Of a DNA stretch of 64,000 bases, positions 1-13,100 are shown one piece after another. Positions within the stretch are counted from its first letter, which is position 1; the number at the start of each line of letters is the position of its first letter. The notes under the pieces were generated by a model. It worked only from the letters and a program-made list of their open reading frames with translations. It had not been told where the DNA came from and searched no databases. The position numbers and the translations under genes are program-made. The DNA comes from Onthophagus taurus (taxonomy: Eukaryota > Arthropoda > Insecta > Coleoptera > Scarabaeidae): NCBI RefSeq assembly GCF_036711975.1, contig NC_091966.1, positions 28,155,501 to 28,219,500 on the forward strand, in the 5' to 3' direction.

Positions 1-2181
1 CTAAGCGTCTTCCTGTACTACTCCATCCTAGCTACTTGAGACATTTTTGTCTTTTGTAATCTATTTTATTTTCCCAGTTCTGATTTAGATGAATTCATGT
101 AACATAAACGTTCAGTGCACTAATGTCTATTATGTTATCAAAAACTGCCGCTGGCCCTTTTCCTGATATCCTTTTGATACTATACGTTGATTGATTTGAC
201 TTGAATTGAGATATCGCCTGCGACTCATATTCCCATAGCTTCTAGAGTAATCTAGAGTATCTAATAATTGCTCATGATTAACTAAATGTCTTAGCTATGC
301 CCGAGAATATTGTCAATATAAAAAGCATAAGATATGTTATGTTAGGTTCGTGTATCTCGATTTAATGTCGTTACCAAGTATATAGGTACCACTTTCAAAA
401 ACTGTTTTTATAAACTTATTTTTGGAACCAGTTAATACATTATAAATATATGTGTAACGAAGTAGTTACATAGATGTTTAAGTAATTCAGCCTTTATTTC
501 GTCTCTTCCAGGTGATTTATTATCTCTCAAATTCTGAGTTAGATACTTCATGTTTCGATACGGTTATTAAGTAAAAGGACTTTTTACTCGATGTGCATTA
601 CTCTTATTGACTTCTGCCCGATTCTTCTAATTTCTATATTTCATGAATTCATTAACGGGTTTTAGTATAGCCTATGTTATTGAGTTATTTCGTTTGTTCA
701 TTGGCATGTCGTCAGGCTCAATATTTGTTTACAGCTTCTCGGAAAATAGTTATGTGACTGAATGCGGTGGAGTTCCTGATTTATCACGCGGCACGTTAAA
801 AATAATAGGATTGTTTTCATTAAATATTTGCTATAGCATGCGTAATCTATTCGTACTCAGTCAACGTAGTAATTGATACTTTTATGTTAGAAACACCTAA
901 AATAGTATGGGTAAATAAGATAAATAAGGTAATATTCGCGAAAGAGGTGAAAATAGTTCTGACATAATGTGGGATTTATATTCATTTCGTTAACAGATTA
1001 ACAGACTTGCTTTGAGGTCTGTTTTAAATGAAGTATTTCTTAAAATTATCTGCTGCCAGTGTTGATCAAATAAACATTAAACTCTTCATCTAATATTAGC
1101 CAAGGATAAGGATCCTAGCAATAGTAATTGTTTTGCGAGCGAGAAACATATTTCCGCTTTTCTCAAAGGTCATGGAAAGAAATGTCGCAAAAATTGTTAA
1201 CTAGTAAAACTTACCTTTGCTAAAATTGGGCCATAGATATTCAGTTCAGAATGCCTTACTGAGCCTTACTTAGATAGGGATAGAGATATTCGTCCATCGA
1301 ATACTGAATTAGTGTTGAATTTTGAACATTCTGTATTTTCCAAAGCATTAAAGGTAGTCGTGGTATGTAGCTCCATTACTCAAGGATAACGAATCCAACA
1401 TTTTAGGCAAAAAGGTTAGGTATAACTTTTGCATTTACCAGGTGAGTTTCTCCCAACTTCGAGGCTAATTTAATTATTGTGCATTTAAACTGCTTACATT
1501 TCCAGGGTCAACCCTAACGTAACTCTCGATATATTAGAAGTGTTCAGCACTGTAAAGATCTTTTCCCTTCAACTATAGTTTGTTGTTGTCGCATGAGGTC
1601 ATCTTTTTCAAGAAATTAAATTTGAGATAAGTAAACCACCTGAACAGATGTCATTTGTAACGGTCCAATCGATGGAATTTACAGAAATCGTCAGTTCACG
1701 CGTCAGAGAGTAATTCACAATAAAAAATTAAAATAAACATAATTACGCTAACTGTGGATATATATATATGTGTCCACAAGATAAATTAATATTTTAATAA
1801 GTAATAATATGAACTACATTCACAGGACTGATAGAATCGATTTTATTATTTGAATGATAATAATATTAATAATTTTATATAGTAACGTTCTCCTTTGTTT
1901 TGTACATGTCGTGTGCACAGCATGCTACAGCCACTTCCTAATTGCTAATCATCAAAATTAATTACCGAATAGAACCCGAAAGAATTATCCTGCACAGAAT
2001 TAGAGGAAATGCGAACAAATCTGTCACCAATACATTTGCCATTATTTTTATGACAGAGTGCGACAAAAGTCCGAGAGGCTAACTTTGCGATGTTGGAAGT
2101 ATGTTCGCATTTGTTGTATGATTGTGAAATTTTGCTCGTATATTAACTATAAACTCTTCCAAAAATCCAAAAGATTACTTT
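1..2181. other. AT-rich DNA with no recognised gene
   Basis: I see no convincing coding region, transposon end or RNA gene here. The only open frame of note (643-876, plus, 77 codons) has no recognisable motif and reads like chance. A short (TA)n run lies near 1758-1770. Confidence 0.5.
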
Positions 2182-2910
2182 GTGCGTTTTTATCCAGTAC
2201 ACAATCCATCGTTATCGAGATATGAGATTGCAATGATCGTTCTAGAAATGAAAGACCAAAGACTGCCATTACTAATACCATGGTCACGCGTGTCAGGGAC
2301 AAGGTCCACCAGAATTCCAAGAGGAATCTCAGAAAAATGGCTAGGGTTTCGTAGCATCAAGACTCACGGAGCTCAAATACTTCTTTTCACTGACGAGAAG
2401 GTGTATTCACGATTAAGCAAACATTCAACTTGCAAAATGATAGAATTCTCCCGCGAACAGCTTAGGAAGCGAATAAGCGTGATCGCTACGTTTCCCGAAA
2501 GCATCATGCCGCTGAGGTCATGGTTTGGGTCAGATTGACTTCGACCAGGAAAGCACCCCTGATCTTTGTGGATCAAGGGCTCAAGCTCAATTTCCAGAAC
2601 TACTTTGATGAGATTCTGATGAGGAAAGTGCTTCCTTGGAGCTAGTCTCACTTTAACAAACGCACATTTTAACAGGATTCAGCACCTGCGCATAAGGCTA
2701 AGGTGGTTCACCAGTCGTTCACCTGACCAACTTTCCAGCCATGATTACCTCGACAGAGTGACCCCCTTACCCGCCTGATTCAAATCCCCTCAACTTTTCC
2801 GTGTGAATCTCGATAGTCTGAAGAGCGCCCTTCAGCATCTGCAGGCTTATGTGAAGGCGAAAGGTGGATACTTCAACTGTTGTTTGTTAATGTTTGAATA
2901 AAAGTTGTGT
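2182..2910 (+). pseudogene. Dead mariner (maT-like) transposase
   Basis: Decayed transposase of the Tc1/mariner superfamily, a cut-and-paste DDE/D enzyme. The reading frame is broken by several shifts. The first catalytic aspartate motif is visible as LLFTDEKVY in frame 1 (about 2380-2405). A second frame (about 2530-2645) gives STRKAPLIFVDQGLKLNF and DEILMRKVLPWS. A third (about 2735-2815) gives FPAMITSTE-stop-PPYPPDSNPLNFSV, which corresponds to the family's third-aspartate SPDLNPLDFSVW segment. The tail YVKAKGGYFN is near 2860. The N-terminal HTH region was not clearly seen and no TIR pair was found. Family assignment is inferred from the motif order. Confidence 0.7.
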
Positions 2911-4700
2911 AAAATTTCATGTCTTTCCTTCTGCTTTTATCAACAGAATTACCGTGCTACCGGACTTTTGTGTAAAATCTTTTCATTGAGATCTGGAAGG
3001 ATGGAAGATGGTTGAGAGAGTAAATCTCTTTGAAAACAGTCAAAATGTGTAGCATTTTTTCCCAGCTGACTACTTATTATACATATTACTTATTACATTG
3101 AGTAATCATCGAATAGTTTCGTAGATATAAGTGACAATATCAGAATTTATATGCTTGTATACATTTGATCCTTGTTCGATTAATCATTGTCTGTTACGCA
3201 CATGTAATTGACATCGAATAATCTGTTGAACCAATCATTGATTCAAAAAAGTTAATTTTATGAATCATTCATAACCAGTAAATTCATTTAAAGTAAGCTT
3301 TCAATAATGATTCATTTTTGAGAATTTTAGAGGTCCTCAACGGTTTTAAAGAACCCTGAATGTCTAGCTTACACTACTTGAATTGTTCTTTGAAAAATGA
3401 ACCCAAGTCGGAAGTACCGAGTTATTTAAAATCTAAAAAACATTTCCCTGCAACCTCTACTAAAATATCAGTTTCACTTGTGAGAAAATGAGATAGCGAA
3501 AAATATGCATTAATTTAAAATTTCAATTAAACGGTGTATATTCTGAAATTATAATTAGAGAAATATAGTAACCGAGTACAAAATCTAATCCACCTACATT
3601 TTATTATTAATGCATTTTGCTTTATTTTCAAATTTAATTTGGCTTATGTGTATAGTAAAAAGTAACAATTGATTACGATAGTAGTCGATATCTGTAGTTG
3701 ATATTGTAAGAGTTAAAAATATTATTTATAATTAATACTAACCCTACAATATCATTTGAGTGAAATAATAAAACCCTTGTCGTGTATTATCTGCATTGTA
3801 CTAGTGAAATATTAAAATCAACACTAAAAATATGAAACAATTCGAACAGTTTCAAGTATTCATTACAATTAACAACCCAAAAACTCCCCCGATAAACGCA
3901 ACCAATTTCAATTACAATATCGACCGATACATATGTTAATAGTAACCTGTAAATTTAAAAAGGCAAAACACCATCTAAAATCTAAAAAAACGTTTTAATA
4001 AAGATGACTTAGATTTATATATGTAATAAAATATAAAATTTTAAACCTTTCTCATTTTGTGCTTTCCAAAGGAATAAAGGTTATACTAAAATTTCGTAAC
4101 ATTACACTTGCAATGTACCTTTCCTTTAACGTGAGGGCTCTTGAAGCTCTTAATATAACATCGAAATTAGCTGCGTTAAAATGGGAATTAAGAAATACAG
4201 AAGCTAAGTTGTATTTGATAAGAAAACTTTGCGATGATTGAAGTGCTCTGAATCTATGTCGAATGCCTTAACAAAGGAATTTATTAATTCTCGGTCCGTA
4301 TACTACGTAATCCATATAGAATTTCTTCTGGGAAACAATGGACTTTATACGATAAAGCCGTTTTTTAATGTCTTACATTTTTGCAATTAAAAATGTTTCG
4401 AAATAATAAAATTTTTTCAATACATATTTAGTATTAGAAACGTTTTAATATTTTCCGATTGTTTTTGTTATTCATTTTTAAAATAGTAGATAGCCAAAAA
4501 AGAAATGTACAATTTTAGAATTTAATGTTTTTTTCTTGTAATATTAAGAGTAATGCTGTTCTCAGAATTGTTTAAAATGCTTATTATTGCGTTTCATTAG
4601 TTTGTAGAATTTTCTGTAATTGCCAATCAGAGCGAAAGCAAACCTTTTTTGGAGTTTACGAGGTTTTCCATAAAAGTTGTGTCCCAATTGTTGTTTGTAA
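2911..4700. other. AT-rich DNA with no recognised gene
   Basis: Low-GC sequence without a supported feature. A 60-codon plus-strand frame at 4059-4241 begins at GTG and has no recognisable motif. Confidence 0.45.
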
Positions 4701-4734
4701 GATGGTTCTAAGAATTAAAATGATCTTCTTTTAG

Positions 4735-5290
4735 TAATTATCCGGTTCGGAAGTTACGCTCATCGTGACCATCACAACCTTGTTCACTGTTGCACGGAAT
4801 AGTCCTGTTGTTGTTGAAAACCATATTCTAAGATTCTTGAGACATGAATTTCTCCATCAGCCCAGATCACGCTTCCCAGGAATCTCCCCTACAATATCTT
4901 TTGTAGTAATCTGCATTTTCTCTCGTTCCTCATTATACGATTGAGGTATTCGGGTTTGCGAGCTTTTATCGTAGTTATTAATTCGGTGTATTTCTTCATT
5001 CTTCGACAGACTTCTTCATTAGATACATGTTCTATCCATGAAATTCTTAAGATTCCGCCATAAAGCCACATTTCAAAAGCTGCCAATTTGTTGGTAGTTG
5101 CTGCGGTCAAGGTCCATGATTCTACTCCATACAGCAAGATAGAAAAATGTAACAACGGAGGAGTCTGATTTTTGTAGTTTGCGTAAGGATGGCCTCACTT
5201 TGTCTATCCTACAGCGAATCTCTTATGAGTGGTCCAATTGGTCGTTGAGTGTAGTTCCTAGATATGTGTATTTGGTGATTCTTGAATTTT
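4735..5290 (-). pseudogene. LINE reverse transcriptase C-terminal fragment
   Basis: This is the 3' coding end of a non-LTR retrotransposon on the minus strand. Reading leftwards, one frame gives ITKYTYLGTTLNDQ and EIRCRIDKVRPSL (about 5280-5180), the segment just after the RT fingers/palm. After a frameshift the frame at 5155-4889 gives LLYGVESWTLTAA, FEMWLYGGILRISWIEHV and PEYLNRIMRNE, the classical RT-thumb/C-terminal block. A further shift gives LFRATVNKVVMVTM near 4800-4760. At least one stop and three frameshifts are present, so it is a 5'-truncated dead copy. The motifs fit the RTE/craniofacial-development-protein-2-like LINEs common in beetles; the clade is an inference. Confidence 0.8.
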
Positions 5291-5391
5291 GCACATCGTA
5301 GGTCACATCTCTGTACCTCTGAAACAGCACCTGTATACCAAAGAGTGCCTTTCTACGGCCCACCGCTGCACGAAACCCGAACTGAGTCTTA

Positions 5392-5590
5392 GAGTACGTT
5401 TATGTTGGAGCTGCGATAAATGATGAGAGCAGCAACATTCATTTCTATGAATTAGTATATAGATAGCGACTCGTGTGTCGACGCGTTGCTCCAATATAAA
5501 CACCTACATATAAAATAATGATATCATTTTCTTTGCTTCGCTAGTATCGTCGCTCTAATGATTTATCGCAGCTCCAACATAAACGTACCC
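5392..5590. mobile_element. Harbinger-type MITE, TTA target duplication
   Basis: A 199-bp non-coding element. Its ends form a 30-bp inverted repeat with 29 matches (left tip GAGTACGTTTATGTTGGAGC, right tip reads GGGTACGTTTATGTTGGAGC on the minus strand). It is flanked on both sides by TTA (5389-5391 and 5591-5593), the 3-bp target duplication typical of PIF/Harbinger. It codes for nothing. Its tips differ in sequence from the autonomous Harbinger at 21494-24160, but both share a GT(T)TATxTTGG core, so it may be mobilised by a related transposase. Confidence 0.75.
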
Positions 5591-5599
5591 TTAGACATA

Positions 5600-6348
5600 T
5601 AGTCTTCACACTTTTTTATATATTCTTCTATGTATAATTAATAGTTACCCATACCCAAGCTTTAAAATTTCCAATCTGGGGTTACTCCAAGGTTAGAATG
5701 ATCGTTGAATGAAATTGGAGATCCACTAACTTGTATTGTTTACAAAAAAGCGAGGTTGTTACCTTCTAAAAGAACTTTGATTTGCTTTACTTCGTCGTTG
5801 TTGTCAACATAATATTCTAGATAGTTCTATAAAAGTATCAAGTGTGATATAGCATGAGATATATAAGACCAATTGGAATGATTAAATTTCATACCAACTT
5901 TTAACATCATCTGTCAATTAATTAATAGACAGATTTTAAAAATTGACAGTTGTGGTCTTAGTTAAGGATACAGATATTGTCCGTATTTATTCGAAAAAGC
6001 TTCTAAATTTTAGACATGCTAATAAAACGAATTCTGGCTGCATCTCATACAGTTTTGTTTGAGCTAGGCCTGAATGGTTGAAATGGATGACGATGTGCAT
6101 CAAGAATTTGTGCAACGTGTTAATTTTCGAATGTAATATAGTCATTAATAGCTTTTCGCTTTACGTTTTTGGCGTTATTTCCCATTGCCAATTTGTACTT
6201 GAATGTAACCAGCGAGCAAAAACAAGAAAACTTTCGAGATCGTGAATATTTATCTACAAATCAGTAATTGCCAAAATGGTAACAGAAATAGCCATTGCAA
6301 TCCGATGATAATTAGTTTCTACATGACATATTCTATACTGGGTTGTAA
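5600..6348. other. AT-rich DNA with no recognised gene
   Basis: No supported gene, repeat or RNA was seen in this stretch. Confidence 0.4.
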
Positions 6349-6352
6349 TTAA

Positions 6353-6492
6353 CACTTTCAGCTGCATTGGCATAGATCGAGATCGTTACGAGATCATGCC
6401 CATGTGTATCATTTTGATATACTGCAGTTATAGTAATGAAAATAGCATGGGCAAGGAATACACTTGCCTACTTTTTGCTTAAGGTGAAAGTG
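6353..6492. mobile_element. Possible piggyBac-type MITE (TTAA flanks)
   Basis: A 140-bp segment flanked by TTAA (6349-6352 and 6493-6496). It starts CACTTTCA and ends TGAAAGTG, an 8-bp terminal inverted repeat. Inner copies of a second inverted motif (ATGCCCATG and CATGGGCA) lie about 40 bp inside. TTAA target duplications and short TIRs fit piggyBac-type non-autonomous elements. The TIR is short, so chance is possible. Confidence 0.45.
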
Positions 6493-6496
6493 TTAA

Positions 6497-9400
6497 GTTT
6501 CTAAATCCTGTTAAATACAATAGTCTAACCAATATCTGTATTTATATCTACTATCGAGTTTAAATATGACTTTTTAGAGTGCTGGTAACTATGTGTACTT
6601 TGCGATTTTGTTCTCAAAAACAATTATAGAACACACACCAGCACTATCTTTTCAAAATTGAGACAAAAACTAAGTTGATAATAGGTTTGTTCGTAGAACA
6701 GTTTCTAATTGATTAGTAGCTCGTTTTATAGTCGCTCATGTACTCACGTGTTAATAGATTTCCTTCCATTATTTGACATGTTCCAATGGAATTTCGAGTT
6801 TGAAACCAGTCAGAAGTAGTTTGACAGGGTTGTACGAGTAAGCCTAATATAAATCATATCGATCACTGGCATGCCTAGTGACTAGTTGGACAACCATTTT
6901 AAAATTAGATCCTGCACTACCAGAAAGTGAAACAGAAATTGTGGAATTTGTTGGTCATTCTAGCAGTAACTACTGTATGAGAAAAGTCCTGTTAAAGTGC
7001 TACAACCTATACTTAAAAATTTCCAGTATCTCTTCACTTTGCGTGTTAAAATTATGTCGATCTCCCTTTAAATTAATACAAACGTATACGGTAGAATTAA
7101 AGAATTAAAACAAATAAAAATGGTCATTCAAAATTTCTTCTGATGAAGGCCAAATAAAATGGTTGATACTAGTCAACAAATAAAAAAAATTTAAAAGCAA
7201 TTACCCGAGCAGTTATTATTCAATCTATTTACATATTTATTTAAAAATAATATAAAAATTAACATATTGGTGAAACGCGTAATAACGAATAAATAAAAAC
7301 TTGTTAAAAATGAGGTTGGAATAAGATTGTTGTTGAGATGCTCTCTATTTAACCTGTGAATGTAGAGGAATGTGTATCACTAATGAAGTCTTCGTCATTG
7401 TCATTACTTCTAAGTCTATATGTATTAGATGTTATAATTGACTTTGAATGTGGAAATGTATAACGTGTTTTAGGGTAAAATCGATGCAACTTCGCTGGAT
7501 AAAAATGTAATTCAACGCGGACCTGATTTGTATTTTCTATACATAAACATGAATCGAGAATTTGTTCAGGACTTAAAAGTTAAATAGTTAATCTGTCGGA
7601 AAGACATTCATCAATTCGAAGGAAGAAGGGTAATTTTATAAATAGACTTTGTTGTGCCCCTACTACAAATCATTTAAAAACTATAATATGAAGATCAATA
7701 AAAGAAAAAATACCATTAAAAGTACCATGAGTTTGAGTTTAGTCTACTGAACGTGATACGACTTCAACAAAAGATCCTGATTGTGCCAGGGAAATCAGTG
7801 TTGAATTAAATGGTGAAATTTGTCTCACTTGTATATGATTATATATGATAAGAATAACTAAATTGTTTGAGAAGATTCCGGTGATTTAGAAATCCGGGTT
7901 CTTATATTCAGCAAGAGCCATGGACGTGATTCAAATTGTATAAACCGAACGGTAAATTCGCTGATATATTAGATGACTTTGAAAAAAATGTATAAAGATA
8001 ACAAGTAGCTCTCGACATTAACAAATAAAATGTTACTGAAAAAAGTAATGTCATTTATTTTACAGTATCCTATTGGATACGAAGCTAAACAAAATTATTT
8101 TTGAATTGAATTTTAAAACACAACAGATTTTTAAATTCATTTTGTATGTCAACATTCGTATGAATATGATGAAATTCATATGAACATAAAATGTAAAATA
8201 GATTATTTTTATATTTCGCTCAATTATAAATAGGTGGTTCCTGAAATAATTCTTATATTTTTGAAGGTTTCAATTTAATTAATTTAGATTTTACAAATAC
8301 GAATAGCTTAAAAAATTCCTTTAACATTAGCTTTAAAACTAACTCGGCCAGCATAACATGTCGTAAAAATAGAATCTAAACTAAATTTGAAGCGTTTTTG
8401 TTTGTCTGAGGTCGTCATTTCAATTTTGTACTTGTCAGTGAACACTGGTTACGTTAATTTGAATTGATACAGGGGTTATCTATCGGTGGGTGGAACCTGA
8501 GTTCTTTTTTTACTAGAATAATACATATTCATAGCGGTATATAAATGCATTATCATCGGAAAGTCACTGTAAATTGTTTGTACTCTTTATAAATCTTTTA
8601 TCTTCTCATATCATTTGGCATAAGATATTGTTCTACCTACAGCCCATAAGATACCAGTTAACTATGACGCTTAATTTCTATAGTAAGAGGTTGAGGGTTC
8701 TATTTTGGGTCCTTTGTTATTCTTATTACATTATAATCATATAATATTATACGCTAATGGTGATACTCTGCTTACGTGGTAAAACCTTTAATAACATACT
8801 AACCAAGTCATATGTGGTCATAGATAAAGAATGATATTGAATTGCTAGTTAATGAAAATAAGACTATAAAAACGACGAGGCCTCAACGTAAATTTATATT
8901 TTAGAATCAAGGTTGCACTAAATTTCTAAGTATTTTCATTTAACCTCTTATTTATAGTTTGGCAACAATGTTGTCGCGATAGAAGTGAAATTTTGTCGCA
9001 ATTTGCCTAAAACTGCTAATTACCATGTTATATGCTACAATGAAGTGTAAAAACGTAGGTTTTGGGTGCCAAAACAATTTATTTGTTATTGTCAAAGGGA
9101 ACTCTCTATTAAGGATATAAATATCATCGTAAAAATCTCTCCATCCAAGAAACGCAAAGACTATGGGAAGGAACAATCTTTTTTCGATAGAAGTCAAATC
9201 TTTAGGATTCACCACAAAGTAAGGCTAACTTTAATCTGTAATAGGCTTTGTGTGCAGAATTAAGTGTTAACCCCTGCCAGACTTTACTGATTGTATATAA
9301 CTATGGTTGGTCCTATGATCAGTTACCGAGATGAAGTGTAGCACAGGAAAATCACCGATATAAAACCAATTTTGTCTTTTCGAATCGAATAAGCTTGTAT

Positions 9401-11340
9401 GGTATAAACACTGGTTCTTGGATTGAAGGCTTCGTTATTATAATAATTAATTGTTCAAATCATGCTCTGAACTTGGTGAGTTAGTATAAATATTATTGCA
9501 TTTGTTCTCAGGAATCTTTTGGATACTTGTAATCAGACTTCTATAACATTTATTAACCACTAGAAATACGGTCCAAAATTCTTTAGTGAAATATGCTAAT
9601 AAACTTTCATGAATTTAACAAATACCTAAATTAGAGATATTATGTGCGATAAGGACCACAACACTAACACTTCATTGTCAGTAAGAATTATTTGCTAATA
9701 ATATTGATATTGACATGGTACTCTCTCTAGATAAAGAGGTGAAAATAAGTAAATTAAATTATTCTCAGCTGCTGTACAATACTGCAAGCCATGAAAATAG
9801 GCCTGGCTGCTCTGGGTCAGGTTAACCAACGCTGGCTAGCAAGAAGCTGCGGATGAGCTGACACGAACAGGCAACGTACAAACGTTTATGATAAAATACT
9901 TAGTAATTGTATCCCATATCTTATGACCAAACAAAGCATTGACTTCGCCTACAGTGTACTACATTAGGTGAGGTATGAGATATTAAAATGGGTGTTTTAA
10001 TATTTAAACAGTAAATGTCAAGATGCTCTTAAATCCGATGTATTATTATCATTGAAACTGTAAAATTCAATGTGTGTACCACGAAAAGAAGACGAGCATA
10101 GTCTAATGATTCCAACGTTAATACTATTAGATCTTATTACTTCTGTATTAATAAAAATAATAATCTAACCAATCCTAGCTTCATCTGAAAAGCAGAACAA
10201 AAGAGAACGAGACACATTACCAGCAATGAGATTCTAGCTGTACGTTTACCAAACGTCAGTATTGTTTATTTGTACAGAATCCATTATATACACAAACTCA
10301 GTACGCGTTCAAATTAGCTGTTCACAACTATAAGAATAACATCCAAAATATGAATGGGGCGATAAGCATTCTCATTCAACACAGCGACAGTGAAATCCTC
10401 TGTAACCACGATGCTATGAAATCTATCGCAAAGCTCTTGTTTTAGCTTTTCGAATGAGTTCAGGAAGTGATGCAAAATTTACCTCGGAGGTATACACTAC
10501 AAATTGAGCAAAAAATATCAAGTTACCTTGAAAGAAGAAAGCATATAACTTCAAATATCACATCAAAATTAATATTTATGTATACATTTAATTTATGTAT
10601 GCATCCACTCCCCCGGCAAGCTATTAACATTATCTCTTTATAAGAGTTATCAATTATCAACTCTATCTCCTCCTTGAGAAACTTTACTACTAACGAACGA
10701 CAAAGTTCTGTACGTTGTTCCGGAACTTTATATATTCGTAAATTCATCCACTATTCTCAAGACCTATCAATGATTTTTAACGTTATTGACATCCTGTTGA
10801 ATGAGCTCATTAGTTTTATTAGTTATGATCTCAACTAATTTGGGATATATCATGCAAATACTTAGCCAAATTAAATGATTCTGTCGTCAATTATCTTACG
10901 TCGAGTTTGTCAATTCTCAACATCTTGCTGATAATTTCAGAATTAAATTATTATAATTGAGAACCTTGGTGCAACAAGGTAATAAGACACTGATTTCCAA
11001 ATTTTGTACTACCATAGAAAGAAGACCAAATATTTTATTATTTCATGCAATAATGGGAAGAATCGTATAACAATGTAAAAATGCTTTCACAAAAAAATAA
11101 GATAAAGATATAATTTGTCAGAATAATTTTCAGCAGCATGTGAGTGATTGGGCTGAATCATTTTCTATTGGTACAGAATTACTTTTCAAAGTATAACATG
11201 CCAAATTACCCTTTGGTATACTTATACTTTGCAATTAATTAAATAACTCTTTTAATGTAATAATAATAATATTTTTAACATGTTTAGTTAAACATTTCCG
11301 AAAAAGAAAATTTTCAAAATAATGTATGACTTATTCTTGT
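6497..11340. other. Long AT-rich stretch with no recognised gene
   Basis: Low-GC DNA. Small frames at 6878-7108, 8952-9215, 9066-9263 and 10523-10747 show no family motifs and look like chance. About 60 bp near 9815-9880 (plus) reads as a possible LINE RNase H scrap (EAADELTRTG), too short to annotate separately. Confidence 0.4.
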
Positions 11341-12170
11341 TATAAAAGTGTAAAGGTCAAAACAAAAATGTCCGATCAACAAATGCTGTAGAAGATAGAA
11401 TAAGAGCATTTTTTACCAAAAAGAGTTTGTGAGTAGACAAAAAGAAATTAAAAGCAAGCCAATAATTAGATCGTCAGATGCCGTGATAAATAGAGAGAGT
11501 GAAAAAGTGAACAATCAATGAGTAAGTGAGGTAGAAAGAAAGTGAAAAGCAATCCTAAAATAAAACAGATAAATATCGTAAGTAGTTATTTTATTATAAA
11601 AAATAATAAAAACCAGCAAAGGCGAAAAAGTAAATGTATACAAGACAAAAATGTGATAAATACAAAAAAAACGAAAAATATGAAGAAGAAAAAGAAAGGA
11701 AAAGGTGGCAAAAAAGATGTAGAAAAAATTTAAAAATGATGCAGTAACATAACGACAAAAAAGCGGAAACAAAGGATAATAAAAGCAAAAAGAAGTAAGA
11801 ATGACAGGCAGAAGAACAAGCCTATTTGTGTTGCTAAAAACAGAAATGTGCCATAAGGGTGCAGAAGAAGAATGACGAATGACAAAATATAGATAAAAAC
11901 ACATGCTGAAGGAATACAGAAGAACAAATAAAACATATGGTTGTCTCAAAAAATAACGAAAGAATTCTGAAGAAAATAGAAACAACAAAACTGAAAATGA
12001 TTAAAATCAATCAAAAAATAAGGCAGAAAGATTCCATAAAGAAATAATGATTGATTTGAAATGGTAAAAATCAGGATACGATTTCATACATAAGTGTAAG
12101 GATAGTCTAAACATAAGTTAACAAGATAGTGGCAATGAGGGCAGAAAGACGAAGCAAATGTTAGGTCAGG
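11340..12170 (+). other. Purine-rich, A-skewed low-complexity tract
   Basis: The plus strand is dominated by A and G for about 0.8 kb (for example around 11680-11730). This creates long, hydrophobic Phe/Leu/Tyr-rich frames on the minus strand (11515-11988, 157 codons) and Lys-rich frames on the plus strand (11542-11733). They are consequences of base composition, and no start context, motif or domain supports a gene. Confidence 0.6.
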
Positions 12171-12269
12171 GTTGTTTAACGGCCGTATTCACTTTTATGC
12201 TATCTATTTGGAAGTTCTTGCGTTTGAGTACCAATATAAACCTTGCCTTGTTGTTCGTTACTTATAAAC

Positions 12270-13100
12270 GACGAATGCCGTTCAAATAACAACGAATGCC
12301 GTTAAATTCCTATACTAAGATGTGGCTCTTTCGAAGCCGTGATGAAGTACTAACAAAACGCTTCTCACAAGAAAAAAATGGAGTGTATTGCAATGATATT
12401 ACTTCGGTCATGAACTTGGTAGATATTGAATTTGAACCACAAGATTGGCGCTTGTTTATAGACTCGTCAAAAACCAGTTTAAAAGCTGTACTCTTGCAAA
12501 ATGGAAATAGATTACCCTCTGTTCCGGTAGCATAAATATGCTTCCACTATGAAAGAAACTTACGAAAACATGAAGTTGGTACTAGAAAAAATTCAGTATA
12601 ATCAATTTTCATTTAAACTATGTGGTGACTTCAAAGTCATTGCTTTATTTCTCGGATTGACAAAGTATTGTTGCTTTTTATGTGAGTGACAGCGGAGATC
12701 GAAACAATCATTACCGCAAGAAAGACTGGCCAAAGGGCGACTGCCTCACTCCTGGAAATACAAATGTTTTACACCCTCCTCTTGTCAGCCCAGCAGAATA
12801 CTTCTGTCACCACTATATATAAAACTAGGCCAGATAAAAAATTTTGTCAAAGCTATGGATCGCAACGGTTCAGGTTTTATGTACTTGAAAGAAAAGTTTC
12901 CTAAAGTTAGTGACGCAGGGAATCTTCGTCAGATCTCAGATCAGGGAATTGTTCAAAGATAACATATTCGAAGTTGAGAGAAATCTGCTTCATAAAGTTT
13001 TAAAAATGTCGTGCAACATTTTTTGGACAACCAAAAAGCAAGTAACTACAAAGGTCCGTCTTGCAAAAGACCAGCAGTTACTAGCAGTAAAGCCTCAGTA
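12270..13100 (+). pseudogene. Decayed element-encoded protein of unknown class
   Basis: Broken coding sequence. In 12296-12535 the frame contains WRLFIDSSKTSLKAVLLQNG. After a shift it continues STMKETYENMK (about 12545), then CGDFKVIALFLGLTKYCCFLCE (about 12630-12690). Another shift yields IKLGQIKNFVKAMDRNGSGF (about 12820-12880) and IFVRSQIRELFKDNIF (about 12912-12975). These blocks, in this order, recall a protein repeated many times in arthropod genomes that I believe is transposon-encoded, but I cannot name its superfamily or function. Several frameshifts and stops make it non-functional. Confidence 0.5.

Noticed and set aside
9800..9880. Possible LINE RNase H scrap (EAADELTRTG)
   Set aside because: About 25 codons with a stop; too short to separate from chance.
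11515..11988. 157-codon minus-strand frame, very hydrophobic, resembling a membrane protein
   Set aside because: It is the complement of an A/G-rich low-complexity tract. The residues are almost all Phe, Leu, Tyr, Ile and Ser, and overlapping frames on both strands are equally long.
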